From Candidatus Wallbacteria bacterium (GTDB taxonomy: Bacteria > Muiribacteriota > UBA6191 > JACPRK01), in the NCBI GenBank assembly GCA_016213845.1, contig JACQZN010000131.1:1-43644 (forward strand): a DNA stretch of 43,644 nucleotides, written 5' to 3'. The notes under the pieces are model-generated. The model was not told where the DNA came from and ran no database searches. It was given only the letters and a program-made list of their open reading frames with translations. Made by a program: the position numbers and the translations under genes. Positions 16,798 through 24,709 of this stretch are shown here, one piece after another (within the stretch, counting starts at the first letter, position 1; the number at the start of each line of letters is the position of its first letter).

Positions 16798-18105
16798 ATG
16801 AATCTTCTGCTCATCGAAGACAATCCCGTCGAACGCAAGCTGGTCGAGGCCGTGGTCTCTCGCGTCAAGGACCGGCCCTTCACCCTGCAGAGCGTCGACT
16901 CGCTCACGCTCGGGCTGGCCTGGCTGGCCTCGCATCAAGTCGACTGCATCCTGCTCGATCTGAACCTGCCGGACACCACAGGGATCGACACCTACCGCAG
17001 CGTCGCCGCGGCCGCGCCCGCCGTGCCGGTCGTCGTCTTGACCGTGATCCACGACGAGGCGCTCGCCATCCAGGCCGTGTCGGAGGGTGCGCAGGACTAC
17101 CTCTTCAAGGCCCAGGCCGAGGGAGCTCTGCTGGTGCGCTCCGTGCGCTACGCCGTGGAGCGGCAGCGGATGAAGGCCGAGCTCGAGAGCTACACGCGGC
17201 GCCTGGGCGAGCATGTCCGGCTCCTGAATGAAGGCTTTACTCGGCTGGCCGCCGGAGACCTCCGAGTGCGGATAGGCGGCTCGAGCGACGGCCACGACGA
17301 GCTGGCCGCCCTCGCCGCGGGCTTCGATCGCACTGTCGAGCAGCTCAGACGCCTGCGTGAACAGAAGGCGCAGTTCTACTCGATGGTGACGCACGACCTG
17401 CGCTCCCCCGTCCACACCATCCTGCTCGCGTCGAGCTCGCTCCAGATGATGCGCGCCGACGAACCGGGCCGCATCTCCGTGCTGGGCGTGGTCCAGCGCA
17501 AGGCCTCGCAGCTGGCGCAGCTAGTCGACGAGCTGATGGAGGTGATGTTCATCGAGGCCGGGCAGATGAAGCTCTTGCCGACCCGGACCGACCTGAACGC
17601 GCTGCTCTCGACCTGCATCGAGGACCTGGAGCCCCAGGCCAGGGCTCGCGGGCAGAGGATCGCGCTGGAACCGCTGGACGGCGAGGCGACGCTGGTTTGC
17701 GATTCGCTCAAGCTCTATCGCGTCGCCGAGAACCTCCTCGGAAACGCCATCCGCCACTCGCGCGAGGGCGATCGAATCGAGGTACGGGCCTCGGAGCCGC
17801 GGGCCGGCTGGTTGCGCGTGGAGGTGGCCGACAACGGCCCCGGCGTCGATGAGAGCGTCCGTGACATGCTGGTGGAGCCGTTCTCCAAGGGCTGGTCGGC
17901 CAGCGAGCGTCCCGCGAGCCCGCCCACGGAGACGCGGACCGGTCTGGGACTGGGGATCTGTGGCGCCTTCGTAAGGGCGCACAGCGGCCAGGTCGGGGTC
18001 GAGAGCGAGCGCGGCCAGGGCGCGCGGTTCTGGTTCGAGGTGCCGCGGAAGCCGCCGGGCGAGCAGCGCCCGAGCGCGGATTCGCCGGACGAAGTGCGGC
18101 TCTGA
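16798..18105 (+). CDS. Soluble REC-HAMP-histidine kinase
   Basis: From ATG 16798 the 435-residue protein opens with a receiver (Glu7/Asp8 pocket, phosphoacceptor Asp54 in LLDLNLPDT, Lys104 in LFKAQ). A helical/HAMP-like segment (about 140-195, LAAGDLRVRI) leads to HisKA with His199 in YSMVTHDLRSPVHTI. The ATPase domain ends near 420 (NLLGNAIRHSREGD, DNGPGVDE, GLGLGICGAFV). No membrane helix is present, so its input is another kinase's phosphoryl group. The neighbouring hybrid kinase, transcribed divergently, is an obvious candidate. GGAGAG supports this start; a longer open frame back to 16480 runs through the other gene and is rejected. Confidence 0.87.
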   Translation: MNLLLIEDNPVERKLVEAVVSRVKDRPFTLQSVDSLTLGLAWLASHQVDCILLDLNLPDTTGIDTYRSVAAAAPAVPVVVLTVIHDEALAIQAVSEGAQDYLFKAQAEGALLVRSVRYAVERQRMKAELESYTRRLGEHVRLLNEGFTRLAAGDLRVRIGGSSDGHDELAALAAGFDRTVEQLRRLREQKAQFYSMVTHDLRSPVHTILLASSSLQMMRADEPGRISVLGVVQRKASQLAQLVDELMEVMFIEAGQMKLLPTRTDLNALLSTCIEDLEPQARARGQRIALEPLDGEATLVCDSLKLYRVAENLLGNAIRHSREGDRIEVRASEPRAGWLRVEVADNGPGVDESVRDMLVEPFSKGWSASERPASPPTETRTGLGLGICGAFVRAHSGQVGVESERGQGARFWFEVPRKPPGEQRPSADSPDEVRL

Positions 18106-18115
18106 GCGCGGCCCC

Positions 18116-19345
18116 TCAGGCGCGCTCGCGCATCACGAGGCCGACCGGCTGGCGTGGCGCGAACTCCACGGCGCGCGCGGGGAGCGGCTCACCTGACAGG
18201 CAGATCTCGCGCACCTGGGCCGCCCGCGCCGGATTGACGAGGAACGCGATCCGGTAGCGCCCGCCGCCCTGCAGCGTTCCGACGCACTGCTCGACACCGC
18301 GCGTGAAAGCCATCCAACCCGGATCGGCCTGCTTGTCCTTCGAGAGGCCCACGATGTGCTCCAGCACCACTCCGTGGAGGATGGCGCTGTCGAGCTTCCG
18401 CCAGGCCTCGGAGCGGCCCTCGCCGTAGGCGGGCAGGCCAGCCTTCGGCACCATCAGCAGGCAACGCCTGGGCTTGGCGATGAAGGTGACGATGCGGACC
18501 TCGCCCGGCGTCGCCTTGTCGAGGAGACCCTGGATCGCATCGGGCCCGTAGAGCGGATAGACGTCGAAATAGCTCCCCAGGGCCTCGAAAAAGTGGTTGA
18601 AATCGAAGTCATCGGCCACGTGGATGACGCGATGCACCGGCGCTACGCCTGGCCCGTCGCCGTCGATGGACGCGAAGGTCATCATCCGGAAGTCGGCTGC
18701 CGAGCCATCGCCGCGCGACAGCTCCAGCGCACCCGAATAGGCTTCCTCGCCCGAGGCCAGCACCAGCCGGGCCGGCTCCATCATGCGCACGACTTCGGAG
18801 ACGATGCCGGGGTCCGTGACCGCCCAGATCTTGTGGACGGCACCTGCGTCGTCCGTCGCCTCGACGAAGGGATCTCCGACGGCCGCCCCGGCGAGCAGCT
18901 CGTCGGCGTTTCCGGCGGCCCCCGAGTAGAGCATCAGGATCGGGTCGAGGTCCGCGTCCGGCGCGTGCGGCGGGGCCGGCTGAGACCCGAACGGATCGGG
19001 CTCCTGCAGACGGAACACGGTGCCCGCACCCGGCGCCTCCACGCGCCCGAGCGCGACGAAGCCACGGGCGACGCGTTTGCGGCTGCCCTGCGTGTACTCC
19101 TGGATGTAGGGGTAGAGACCGGGCTCGGAAGCGCGCTCCAGGATTTGTAGCTGGAGCCATTGCCCGAGCGTGGAGGCCGGGCCGCTCTCCGGCAGCAGCC
19201 GCACGACGCTGCTCGGATCGCGGTCCACCGTCGACCGGCGGGCCTCCGGGTCGAGGCTGTCCCACGGCGGGGCTATCACGCGGCCCGGGTCCGACACCTT
19301 CCGCGGATCGAACCTCACCGCTCGGAACGCCTTGACGATCGCCAT
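18116..19345 (-). CDS. DUF1015 family protein
   Basis: The 409-residue protein has the DUF1015 pattern. An N-terminal FRAVRFDPRKV leads into a VIAPPWDSLDPEA motif in place of the usual APPYD. An acidic stretch (DADLDPILMLYSG) and a middle segment, VIHVADDFDFNHFFEALGSYFDV, follow; the C-terminal part has GVEQCVGTLQGGGRYRIAFL. Biochemical function is unknown for the family. It is convergent with the kinase ending at 18105 and lies 145 bp downstream of the asparagine-synthetase-like gene on the same strand, so co-transcription is possible but not shown. Confidence 0.8.
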   Translation of the reverse strand: MAIVKAFRAVRFDPRKVSDPGRVIAPPWDSLDPEARRSTVDRDPSSVVRLLPESGPASTLGQWLQLQILERASEPGLYPYIQEYTQGSRKRVARGFVALGRVEAPGAGTVFRLQEPDPFGSQPAPPHAPDADLDPILMLYSGAAGNADELLAGAAVGDPFVEATDDAGAVHKIWAVTDPGIVSEVVRMMEPARLVLASGEEAYSGALELSRGDGSAADFRMMTFASIDGDGPGVAPVHRVIHVADDFDFNHFFEALGSYFDVYPLYGPDAIQGLLDKATPGEVRIVTFIAKPRRCLLMVPKAGLPAYGEGRSEAWRKLDSAILHGVVLEHIVGLSKDKQADPGWMAFTRGVEQCVGTLQGGGRYRIAFLVNPARAAQVREICLSGEPLPARAVEFAPRQPVGLVMRERA

Positions 19346-19490
19346 CTACGGGTCTGTCTCCTGAAAACCACTCCACCAGGGTCTCGGCATCCTAGCACGC
19401 CGCCTGGGGTCACGCAAGGCGCCGAGCCGGGGGCAGGGCAACGGCAAAGTCGTCGGAAAACGGGCACAGGCATCACCTCAGCCCCGTCTT

Positions 19491-21368
19491 TCAGGGGCGG
19501 AGCCGGTTGACGAAGAGACCTGCCATGAGGCCCCTCGTCAGCACGGAGACCGCCCCGAGGAAGGCCCTCGGCGTGTCCTCGCACAGGACGATCCGCCAGA
19601 CGTCGCGCATGTGGGCCAGGTCCAGGTACTCGGCGGCGGGGCCGCAGGAAACCTCCTCCAGCGCCGCTTCCACCTCGTGGGCATACGTCCGCAGCCGCGG
19701 TACCAGGTCCCCGGACTGGCGGCCAGTGCTCCGTTCCAGACGCACCTCGTCGGGCAAGCGGCCCTTCATCGCCTCGCGGATCGGCCAGCGGTCGAGGCCG
19801 GTCGCCGGATCGATGAACACGCGGTCCGGCAGACCGAGCGCGAAGCTCAGCAGGCGTACGTCGGCCGTCGGGTCTCGAACCGACAGGCCGTGGGCTGCCC
19901 CGAGCTGCGCGTTGAAGGCTCCCACCGCCGAGCAGCCCGCGCCGAGAATCCGGCGCCGTTCGGCCTGGGGCGAGTCACATCGAGTTCCCGGGGAATCGAA
20001 CAGCCCGCCGTCGAGCAGACGGAGCCGGTTGAGGAATTGAGGATGAATGGCCGAGAACCGGTACCAGGCCGAGTCCATTCCTCGCAGCCGCCGCCAGGTT
20101 GCCAGACAAACCTCGGGAATGGCCTGCTTCACCAGCAGCCAGGCTCCCGCCCCCGGGCCCAGCAGCCGCAGGAGACCCAGGGCCGTCTGAGAGGATTTGT
20201 GTCCTCTCCACGAGATGCCGCCGTTTCCCATGTGACCCGTCAGCAACACGCGGCACCCCGCCTGGCGGGCCCGCTGCTGCAGAGCGATCATCCAGTGGTA
20301 GCTTGCCGCCGAATGCATCGGCTCCCAGTGGATGTCGAGCGCGCGGCGGATCGCCTCGACAGGGCTGATTCCGCCGGCCCGAATCGGCTCGTGCGCGATG
20401 CGGCCGGACATCGCGCAGACGGCCTGCGCCCGGCTCCACTCGTCCCCGAATTTGCCCTCGACGAACGGACTGGGATCGCTTTCGGGAACCGAGGTCAAGG
20501 CAAGAAGCGGATCGCTACCCGCGTCGAGCGCCGAGGCCGCCGTGACCGCGACGGAGCCCGAATCGAGGCCGCCGCTGAGCGAGATGGCCACCCGTGCGTT
20601 CGACCTCAGACGCGAGCGAACGGCTCTCTGCAGGTGCTCACGAAGTTCCTGGGCTGCGTCCCGCGGATCGCACGTCCGGGCCACCGGCACATCTTCCAGG
20701 CGCCAGTAGCAATGGCTGGACGCGCGGCTCTCCGTGACCGTCAACCGGTGCGCGGGTGGCAGGCGCTTGATGGCGCGGTAGATGGTCCGGGCTCCCAGAT
20801 GCGGTGGCCACGCGAGCAACTTCGCAGCGAGGTAGGTCTCATCCAAGCCGGCCTCGGCGAGGCCTGGCGTGAGAAGGGCTTGCTGGCTGGTCGCGAAAGC
20901 CAGCAGCCGGGGCGTTTCGAAGTAGTAGAGCGCCGTGTTGCCGAGCTGGTCACGGGCCAGCATCGCTCGGCGCTCGCGCGGGTGCCAGGCCGCGAATGAC
21001 CAGTCGCCGAGCACCCGCTCGGGACAACGCTCTCCCCATCTCAGGTACGCGCGACGAAGCAGCTCGCCGTCGGCCAGCTTCTCGACTTCGCCGGCCGGGA
21101 CTTCCAGTTGACGGGCCAGCTCCTCTCGATTGTCCAGCCGGGCGGCTGCGGTGAACGCCAGGTCCGCCCGCGCATCGAATGCCGGAAGTCGCTCCAACGC
21201 AGCTTGCGGCGTGTCGACCCGCAGCAGGTGCCCCAGGGCAGCCGGTCCCTGACTCCAGATGGAAAAACCGTCCGGCCCCCAGTGTTTGGAGGCCGCGAGC
21301 ATCTGCTCGAGCGTGGAACGCGAGGGCGGGCTGGCGTCGCGGAGCCACAGGCCGAAGATCCCGCTCAG
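19491..21368 (-). CDS. Asparagine-synthetase-like ATP-dependent amidating or cyclising enzyme
   Basis: The 625-residue protein has an N-terminal class-II glutaminase-like domain (about 1-190) and a C-terminal Asn-synthase domain. The ATP pyrophosphatase loop SLSGGLDSGSV lies at about 263-273. The glutaminase nucleophile Cys2 is missing: the start reads (M)SGIFGLW with Ser. Ammonia-channelling amidation is therefore unlikely and, as in lasso cyclases, adenylation of a side-chain carboxylate for attack by another amine is more plausible. CTG at 21368 is chosen because GGGGAG stands 6 nt upstream and it starts at the conserved SGIFG; longer versions up to 21635 overlap the peptide ORF with low-quality sequence. 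It lies 50 bp downstream of that peptide ORF. A simple asparagine synthetase paralog remains possible. Confidence 0.82.
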   Translation of the reverse strand: MSGIFGLWLRDASPPSRSTLEQMLAASKHWGPDGFSIWSQGPAALGHLLRVDTPQAALERLPAFDARADLAFTAAARLDNREELARQLEVPAGEVEKLADGELLRRAYLRWGERCPERVLGDWSFAAWHPRERRAMLARDQLGNTALYYFETPRLLAFATSQQALLTPGLAEAGLDETYLAAKLLAWPPHLGARTIYRAIKRLPPAHRLTVTESRASSHCYWRLEDVPVARTCDPRDAAQELREHLQRAVRSRLRSNARVAISLSGGLDSGSVAVTAASALDAGSDPLLALTSVPESDPSPFVEGKFGDEWSRAQAVCAMSGRIAHEPIRAGGISPVEAIRRALDIHWEPMHSAASYHWMIALQQRARQAGCRVLLTGHMGNGGISWRGHKSSQTALGLLRLLGPGAGAWLLVKQAIPEVCLATWRRLRGMDSAWYRFSAIHPQFLNRLRLLDGGLFDSPGTRCDSPQAERRRILGAGCSAVGAFNAQLGAAHGLSVRDPTADVRLLSFALGLPDRVFIDPATGLDRWPIREAMKGRLPDEVRLERSTGRQSGDLVPRLRTYAHEVEAALEEVSCGPAAEYLDLAHMRDVWRIVLCEDTPRAFLGAVSVLTRGLMAGLFVNRLRP

Positions 21369-21418
21369 GAGTTGCTCCCCGCAGCCCGCACGTTGCGCGG
21401 TGTGGAGGGCCTGGCGCC

Positions 21419-21595
21419 CTAGCTCGTCGGCCCCTCGGCATCGGGGCCCAGGCCGCCGCCAACCTCGGTCCCTCGAATCTCCAGCTTCATCATCACGGGC
21501 CGATGCCAAGCCGGGAGCCCTTGCCGCGCGCTGCTGTCCCCGCCGTCGTCGCTCGGATACCGGGCCGGGTTTTCGCTGTTGGTGTCGTGCACCAC
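21419..21595 (-). CDS. Candidate RiPP precursor peptide (lasso-like)
   Basis: The 58-codon frame is strongly G/C at third positions, like its neighbours. GTG at 21595 has GGAGGT 6 nt upstream, the best ribosome binding site here; ATG at 21613 in the same frame adds six residues. The C-terminal half has an aromatic-x-x-Pro motif (WHRPVM, residues 30-35), reminiscent of the YxxPxL motif in lasso leaders. A Thr-Glu pair precedes a possible core VGGGLGPDAEGPTS, which would have Asp at core position 8, Thr at -2 and a terminal Ser. It sits between the oxygenase and the cyclase-like genes on the same strand. No homolog was recognised; the precursor role is inference from size, context and these motifs. 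Confidence 0.55.
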   Translation of the reverse strand: MVHDTNSENPARYPSDDGGDSSARQGLPAWHRPVMMKLEIRGTEVGGGLGPDAEGPTS

Positions 21596-21662
21596 CAATC
21601 CACCTCCAAACATCACCCACCGGGCATCGTGACACGGAAGACCGGAACTGGCAAGCAAGGAG

Positions 21663-22859
21663 TCAGTCGGGGGCCAGCAGACCGGCGGCAATCAAGCCGG
21701 AGACGGCGAGCCGGACTTCGGTCGGGGACGCATCCGGGCAGGCCTTCACCGCCTCTTCGAGTTCGAAACTGTCGTGCTGGCAGGCCAACTCGAGCAAACC
21801 GGCAACGGTGGCCGGTAGCACCAGCGTGCGCCCCGCGACGGTGAAGGTGACGGTCGCGTCCGTGTTGCCGCGGCCAATGTGGGGTGCCGAGAGCAGCCGG
21901 ACTCGCAATCGGGGCATGCCGGACCTGCCGGGAGTCTCGTGCGGATCGGTCCCGGGCTCTTGGCGCAGCCTCGACGTCATACGGGAACGGTGGCGAGCCG
22001 CGAAGCGATCGGCCAGTGTGTCGTCGGTGAGCACCTCGGCCAGGCGGGCTCCGAGCGAAGCCAGGGCCTCCTGGAACGCCCGGGGCGTGCCCAGGCGCTC
22101 TTCGCGCGACAGCCGTTGTGGCATTGCTAGCCGCGCCCGGAACCGGGCGTCCCTGGAACACTCCTCCGCCAACCATTTCAGGAGGTGGACCGGCGTCGTC
22201 GCGTGGAGGCCGAGCGAGACGTGGAGCGAGTGACCGTCGACGGCGACGGGGTCGTGCCAGTGACCCCTCGGGATGTAGAGGGTGTCGCCGGGCGAGAGCT
22301 CCACGTCGAGATAGGGCTCTGCGGGCGGCGTGAGCCCTGTGCGCGACATGCGCTCGATGGCGTGCTCGCACGAGGGGGCGAAGACTCGCCAGTGTTTGCG
22401 GCCCTCGATCTGCAGGGCGATGACGTCGTGGCCGTCGAAGTGCATCCCAAGACCTCGAGAGGCCTTCTGAGTCCAGTGACAGTAGACCCGGACGCGATCG
22501 TCGAGCTCTCTGGAGAGCCGCTCGGCCAGCCGGGCCAGCCCTTCGTCGAGCTCCTCAGCGTATTCGAGGGCCAGTGCGGCACCGTCGCGGATGGCGCGGA
22601 GCGCCTCGGCAGTGTCTGCCGGGTGCAGCGGCTCTTTCTCCTTGTAGAACCTCGCAGTCGGGGGCGGGGTGTTCGCTCTTTCGAGAATCTCCTCGAGCCG
22701 TCGCAAGCAGAAGACATCCGCGTGCCGGGACGGCCCGGCCTGGCACTTCACGGCGCGCCGGTCGAAATGCTCGTCGAAGAAGACCCCGAGGTCCAGCGGC
22801 GCGAGAATCGCGCTCAGGACGGGGAACATCGGGGTAGAGCCAGGTCGAGTGCCGCTCAT
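21663..22859 (-). CDS. JmjC/cupin-type Fe(II)/2-oxoglutarate oxygenase with C-terminal winged-helix-like region
   Basis: The 398-residue protein resembles the cupin-4 (ROX/YcfD-like) oxygenases that hydroxylate protein side chains. The metal-binding HxD is His140-Phe-Asp142 in GMHFDGHDVIALQIEG. The distal His is probably His202 in YIPRGHWHDP, and a typical SLHVSLGLHA follows. The segment from about 325 to 398 (LPATVAGLLELA ... LAVSGLIAAGLLAPD) looks like a small winged helix. This could be the ROX C-terminal fold or, less likely, a PqqD/RRE-like leader-binding unit. It ends 67 bp before the candidate precursor start and starts 41 bp after the HPr-kinase-like gene. A peptide hydroxylase role is inference. 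Confidence 0.72.
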   Translation of the reverse strand: MSGTRPGSTPMFPVLSAILAPLDLGVFFDEHFDRRAVKCQAGPSRHADVFCLRRLEEILERANTPPPTARFYKEKEPLHPADTAEALRAIRDGAALALEYAEELDEGLARLAERLSRELDDRVRVYCHWTQKASRGLGMHFDGHDVIALQIEGRKHWRVFAPSCEHAIERMSRTGLTPPAEPYLDVELSPGDTLYIPRGHWHDPVAVDGHSLHVSLGLHATTPVHLLKWLAEECSRDARFRARLAMPQRLSREERLGTPRAFQEALASLGARLAEVLTDDTLADRFAARHRSRMTSRLRQEPGTDPHETPGRSGMPRLRVRLLSAPHIGRGNTDATVTFTVAGRTLVLPATVAGLLELACQHDSFELEEAVKACPDASPTEVRLAVSGLIAAGLLAPD

Positions 22860-22900
22860 GACATCGGACCGGTCTGCGGCTGCCGCAGGGGCGTCATGAC

Positions 22901-23791
22901 TCAGACCGTCGCCAGCAGAGCGCTGGCCAACTCGTCACAGGTCCAGAGATCCCGTGGTCGCTGCACGCGGTAGACGGGGACGCGCGAAGCGAGGTCCGAA
23001 AGCGCGCCAAAGAGGCCGGAGGCGTCGAGCATGTTCGCGGGCTTGCTGCAGTGGCTCTTCAGGGCAAGCAGCTTGCTGCCTCCCTGCAACGCCGTGACGC
23101 GAAGCTCGTCGCCATCCCACGGCTCCAGCACGTAAATCTTCCGGAGCAGCGCGGGTTCGCGAGCCGCCGCGTGGGACGCCGGAAGGACCGACTTGAACGG
23201 TCTCACCGGATGGGTCGGGAGCCCCTCCACGCGACGATTCAGCTTGTCCGCCGAGTCTCTTGGCAGGTGGATCCGGGGCACCCCAGGCAGCACGCTGACT
23301 TCGCCGCCGGACTCCAGACGGAGCGCGGAAAGGTCGTCCGAGAGCATGCGGCATCCTCGCGCCAAGAGCGTCAGAAGCGCTGTCGACTTGCCTGCCCCGG
23401 AGTCGCCGGCCACGGTCACGGCTCCGTCCGGGGTTTCGACGCTCATCCCGTGCATCACCAGGAGTCCCCGCTGTCGCAGCAGTGCGGCGAGCACCGTGCC
23501 CAGAAATTGAAATCGCAGCAGCTCCTCGTCAGCACCGTCCTTCGCCTGCACGGTGATGCTCTCGCCCCTCTGGAGCAGGAAGTGGCCGGCGCCCCAGTGT
23601 GGGCGCATCAGGTAGCGATCGGGTTCGACCTGCCAGCTTCGGCCCCAGTCCACGGGCGAATCCAGCCGCTCGGGCACGACACCAAGAGTCACTTCGACGT
23701 CCGGCGTTGAGCCGGGCGGAGCCTCCTCCAGCAGCGGGCAGGCAAAGGGGAGTCTCAGGACCAGACCGTAGACTTGATACGAATAGGTCAT
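22901..23791 (-). CDS. HPr kinase-like protein (HprK-related kinase)
   Basis: From ATG 23791 the protein has 296 residues. An N-terminal beta-rich region (MTYSYQVYGLVLRLPFACPL) precedes a P-loop kinase core. LLVMHGMSVE (His114) leads to the Walker A GDSGAGKST (129-137), with a Walker-B-like RMLSDDLSAL after it. It lacks the full N-terminal domain of bifunctional HPr kinase/phosphorylases. HprK-related kinases occur in lasso clusters, where PadeK/ThcoK phosphorylate the precursor's C-terminal Ser, and in exopolysaccharide/exosortase loci. Here it is in line with an Asn-synthetase-like gene and a peptide ending in Ser, which favours the former. A longer reading frame to 24154 is rejected because it overlaps the next gene. 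Confidence 0.8.
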   Translation of the reverse strand: MTYSYQVYGLVLRLPFACPLLEEAPPGSTPDVEVTLGVVPERLDSPVDWGRSWQVEPDRYLMRPHWGAGHFLLQRGESITVQAKDGADEELLRFQFLGTVLAALLRQRGLLVMHGMSVETPDGAVTVAGDSGAGKSTALLTLLARGCRMLSDDLSALRLESGGEVSVLPGVPRIHLPRDSADKLNRRVEGLPTHPVRPFKSVLPASHAAAREPALLRKIYVLEPWDGDELRVTALQGGSKLLALKSHCSKPANMLDASGLFGALSDLASRVPVYRVQRPRDLWTCDELASALLATV

Positions 23792-23885
23792 CTTCGATAC
23801 TTGCCCCGCGCGCCACGATTGGGCCGCGTCCGGTCTCTTGTGCAGCGGATCGACCCGAACCAGAGGCGAGTTGTAGGCGGCCTGG

Positions 23886-24530
23886 CTACTCGAAACCCTC
23901 CCGCTCCATACGCACCAGTGCCGGCTGCCGGCCCGCGGCGCCATAGGCGAGGCCAGCCGCGATGAGCGCGTTTCCCAGCATCCAGAGGACGGCGAAGGGG
24001 CCATACATCCCGCGGACGATGGGATAGAAGTTTGGACGGTACCAGTCCGGATGGCTGCTTGCGCTCTGGCAAAGGTCCACGAGCAGATGGCTGCAGACGC
24101 CGACTGAAAGTCCGATCGCGAAATCTCGCATGCCCCGGTAGTGCAGCAAGCCAATGACGAGGAAGAACGGAATCAATGCCGAATGAAAGGCCGGGTTTCG
24201 GTGGCTGCCGATTCCGAACAAGGTGATGTCCCAGTCCGGCAGCGCGGAGAAGAGCAGACCTTGGCTGACCAACGGAAACCATCCGCTGGCTCCCAGCATC
24301 ATTCCTGCGCCGAAAAATCCGTAGTGCGGCACGGCGTCGTGCTTCTGGCGAAGCAAGTAGTAGAACACCCAGGAAACTACGATTCCGATTGCGAGGTGGA
24401 ACACCTTGTCGACATCGAGCCACGGTCCTCGCCCCATCGTGGCCGAGAGCCACCCGTTCAGTCCGATCAAACCCACGAGAACCAGAACGGGCACAACCAT
24501 GCGACCCAGCGGTGTCAGCCGTATGGACAT
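23886..24530 (-). CDS. YdjM-like membrane-bound metal-dependent hydrolase (DUF457-like)
   Basis: The 214-residue protein is rich in membrane helices (about 10-30, 42-60, 70-92, 118-133, 138-155, 180-200). Its polar signature fits the YdjM/DUF457 family: PDWD (Asp99, Asp101), SHRNPAFHS (His110, Arg111, His116) and SHLLVDL (His148, Asp152). The reaction is not established for the family. The ATG at 24530 follows GGGGG at 5 nt and begins with MSIRLTP; an upstream start at 24716 would run through the divergent promoter region. It is the first gene of the run leading to the candidate RiPP genes, but may be unrelated to them. Confidence 0.68.
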   Translation of the reverse strand: MSIRLTPLGRMVVPVLVLVGLIGLNGWLSATMGRGPWLDVDKVFHLAIGIVVSWVFYYLLRQKHDAVPHYGFFGAGMMLGASGWFPLVSQGLLFSALPDWDITLFGIGSHRNPAFHSALIPFFLVIGLLHYRGMRDFAIGLSVGVCSHLLVDLCQSASSHPDWYRPNFYPIVRGMYGPFAVLWMLGNALIAAGLAYGAAGRQPALVRMEREGFE

Positions 24531-24677
24531 CGAAACCCCCGGGAGCGCCAGCGCGCTCCGATCGAAAATCGGCCACAGGATAGCGGCCGCCTGCCTGCCG
24601 AACATTAGCACAGGACGACCATTGGCTGCCGTCAGGCGCCGAGCCGGGCAGAGGGCGCCTTCGAGCCGGCATCGCCT

Positions 24678-24685
24678 GCTATACT
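24678..24685 (+). promoter_or_regulatory. Extended -10 promoter element for the HEAT-cyclase operon
   Basis: TGCTATACT at 24677-24685 fits an extended -10 (TGnTATAAT-type), 24 bp before the ATG at 24710. No good -35 hexamer is seen 17 bp upstream. The divergent gap from 24531 holds nothing else recognisable. Confidence 0.45.
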
Positions 24686-24709
24686 CTTCGTCCGTAGCGC
24701 TGGCGCGCC

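Noticed and set aside
21369..21635. N-terminal extension of the Asn-synthetase-like protein
   Set aside because: The added residues are Arg/Gly-rich, overlap the peptide ORF in another frame and precede the conserved SGIFG start that has its own ribosome binding site.
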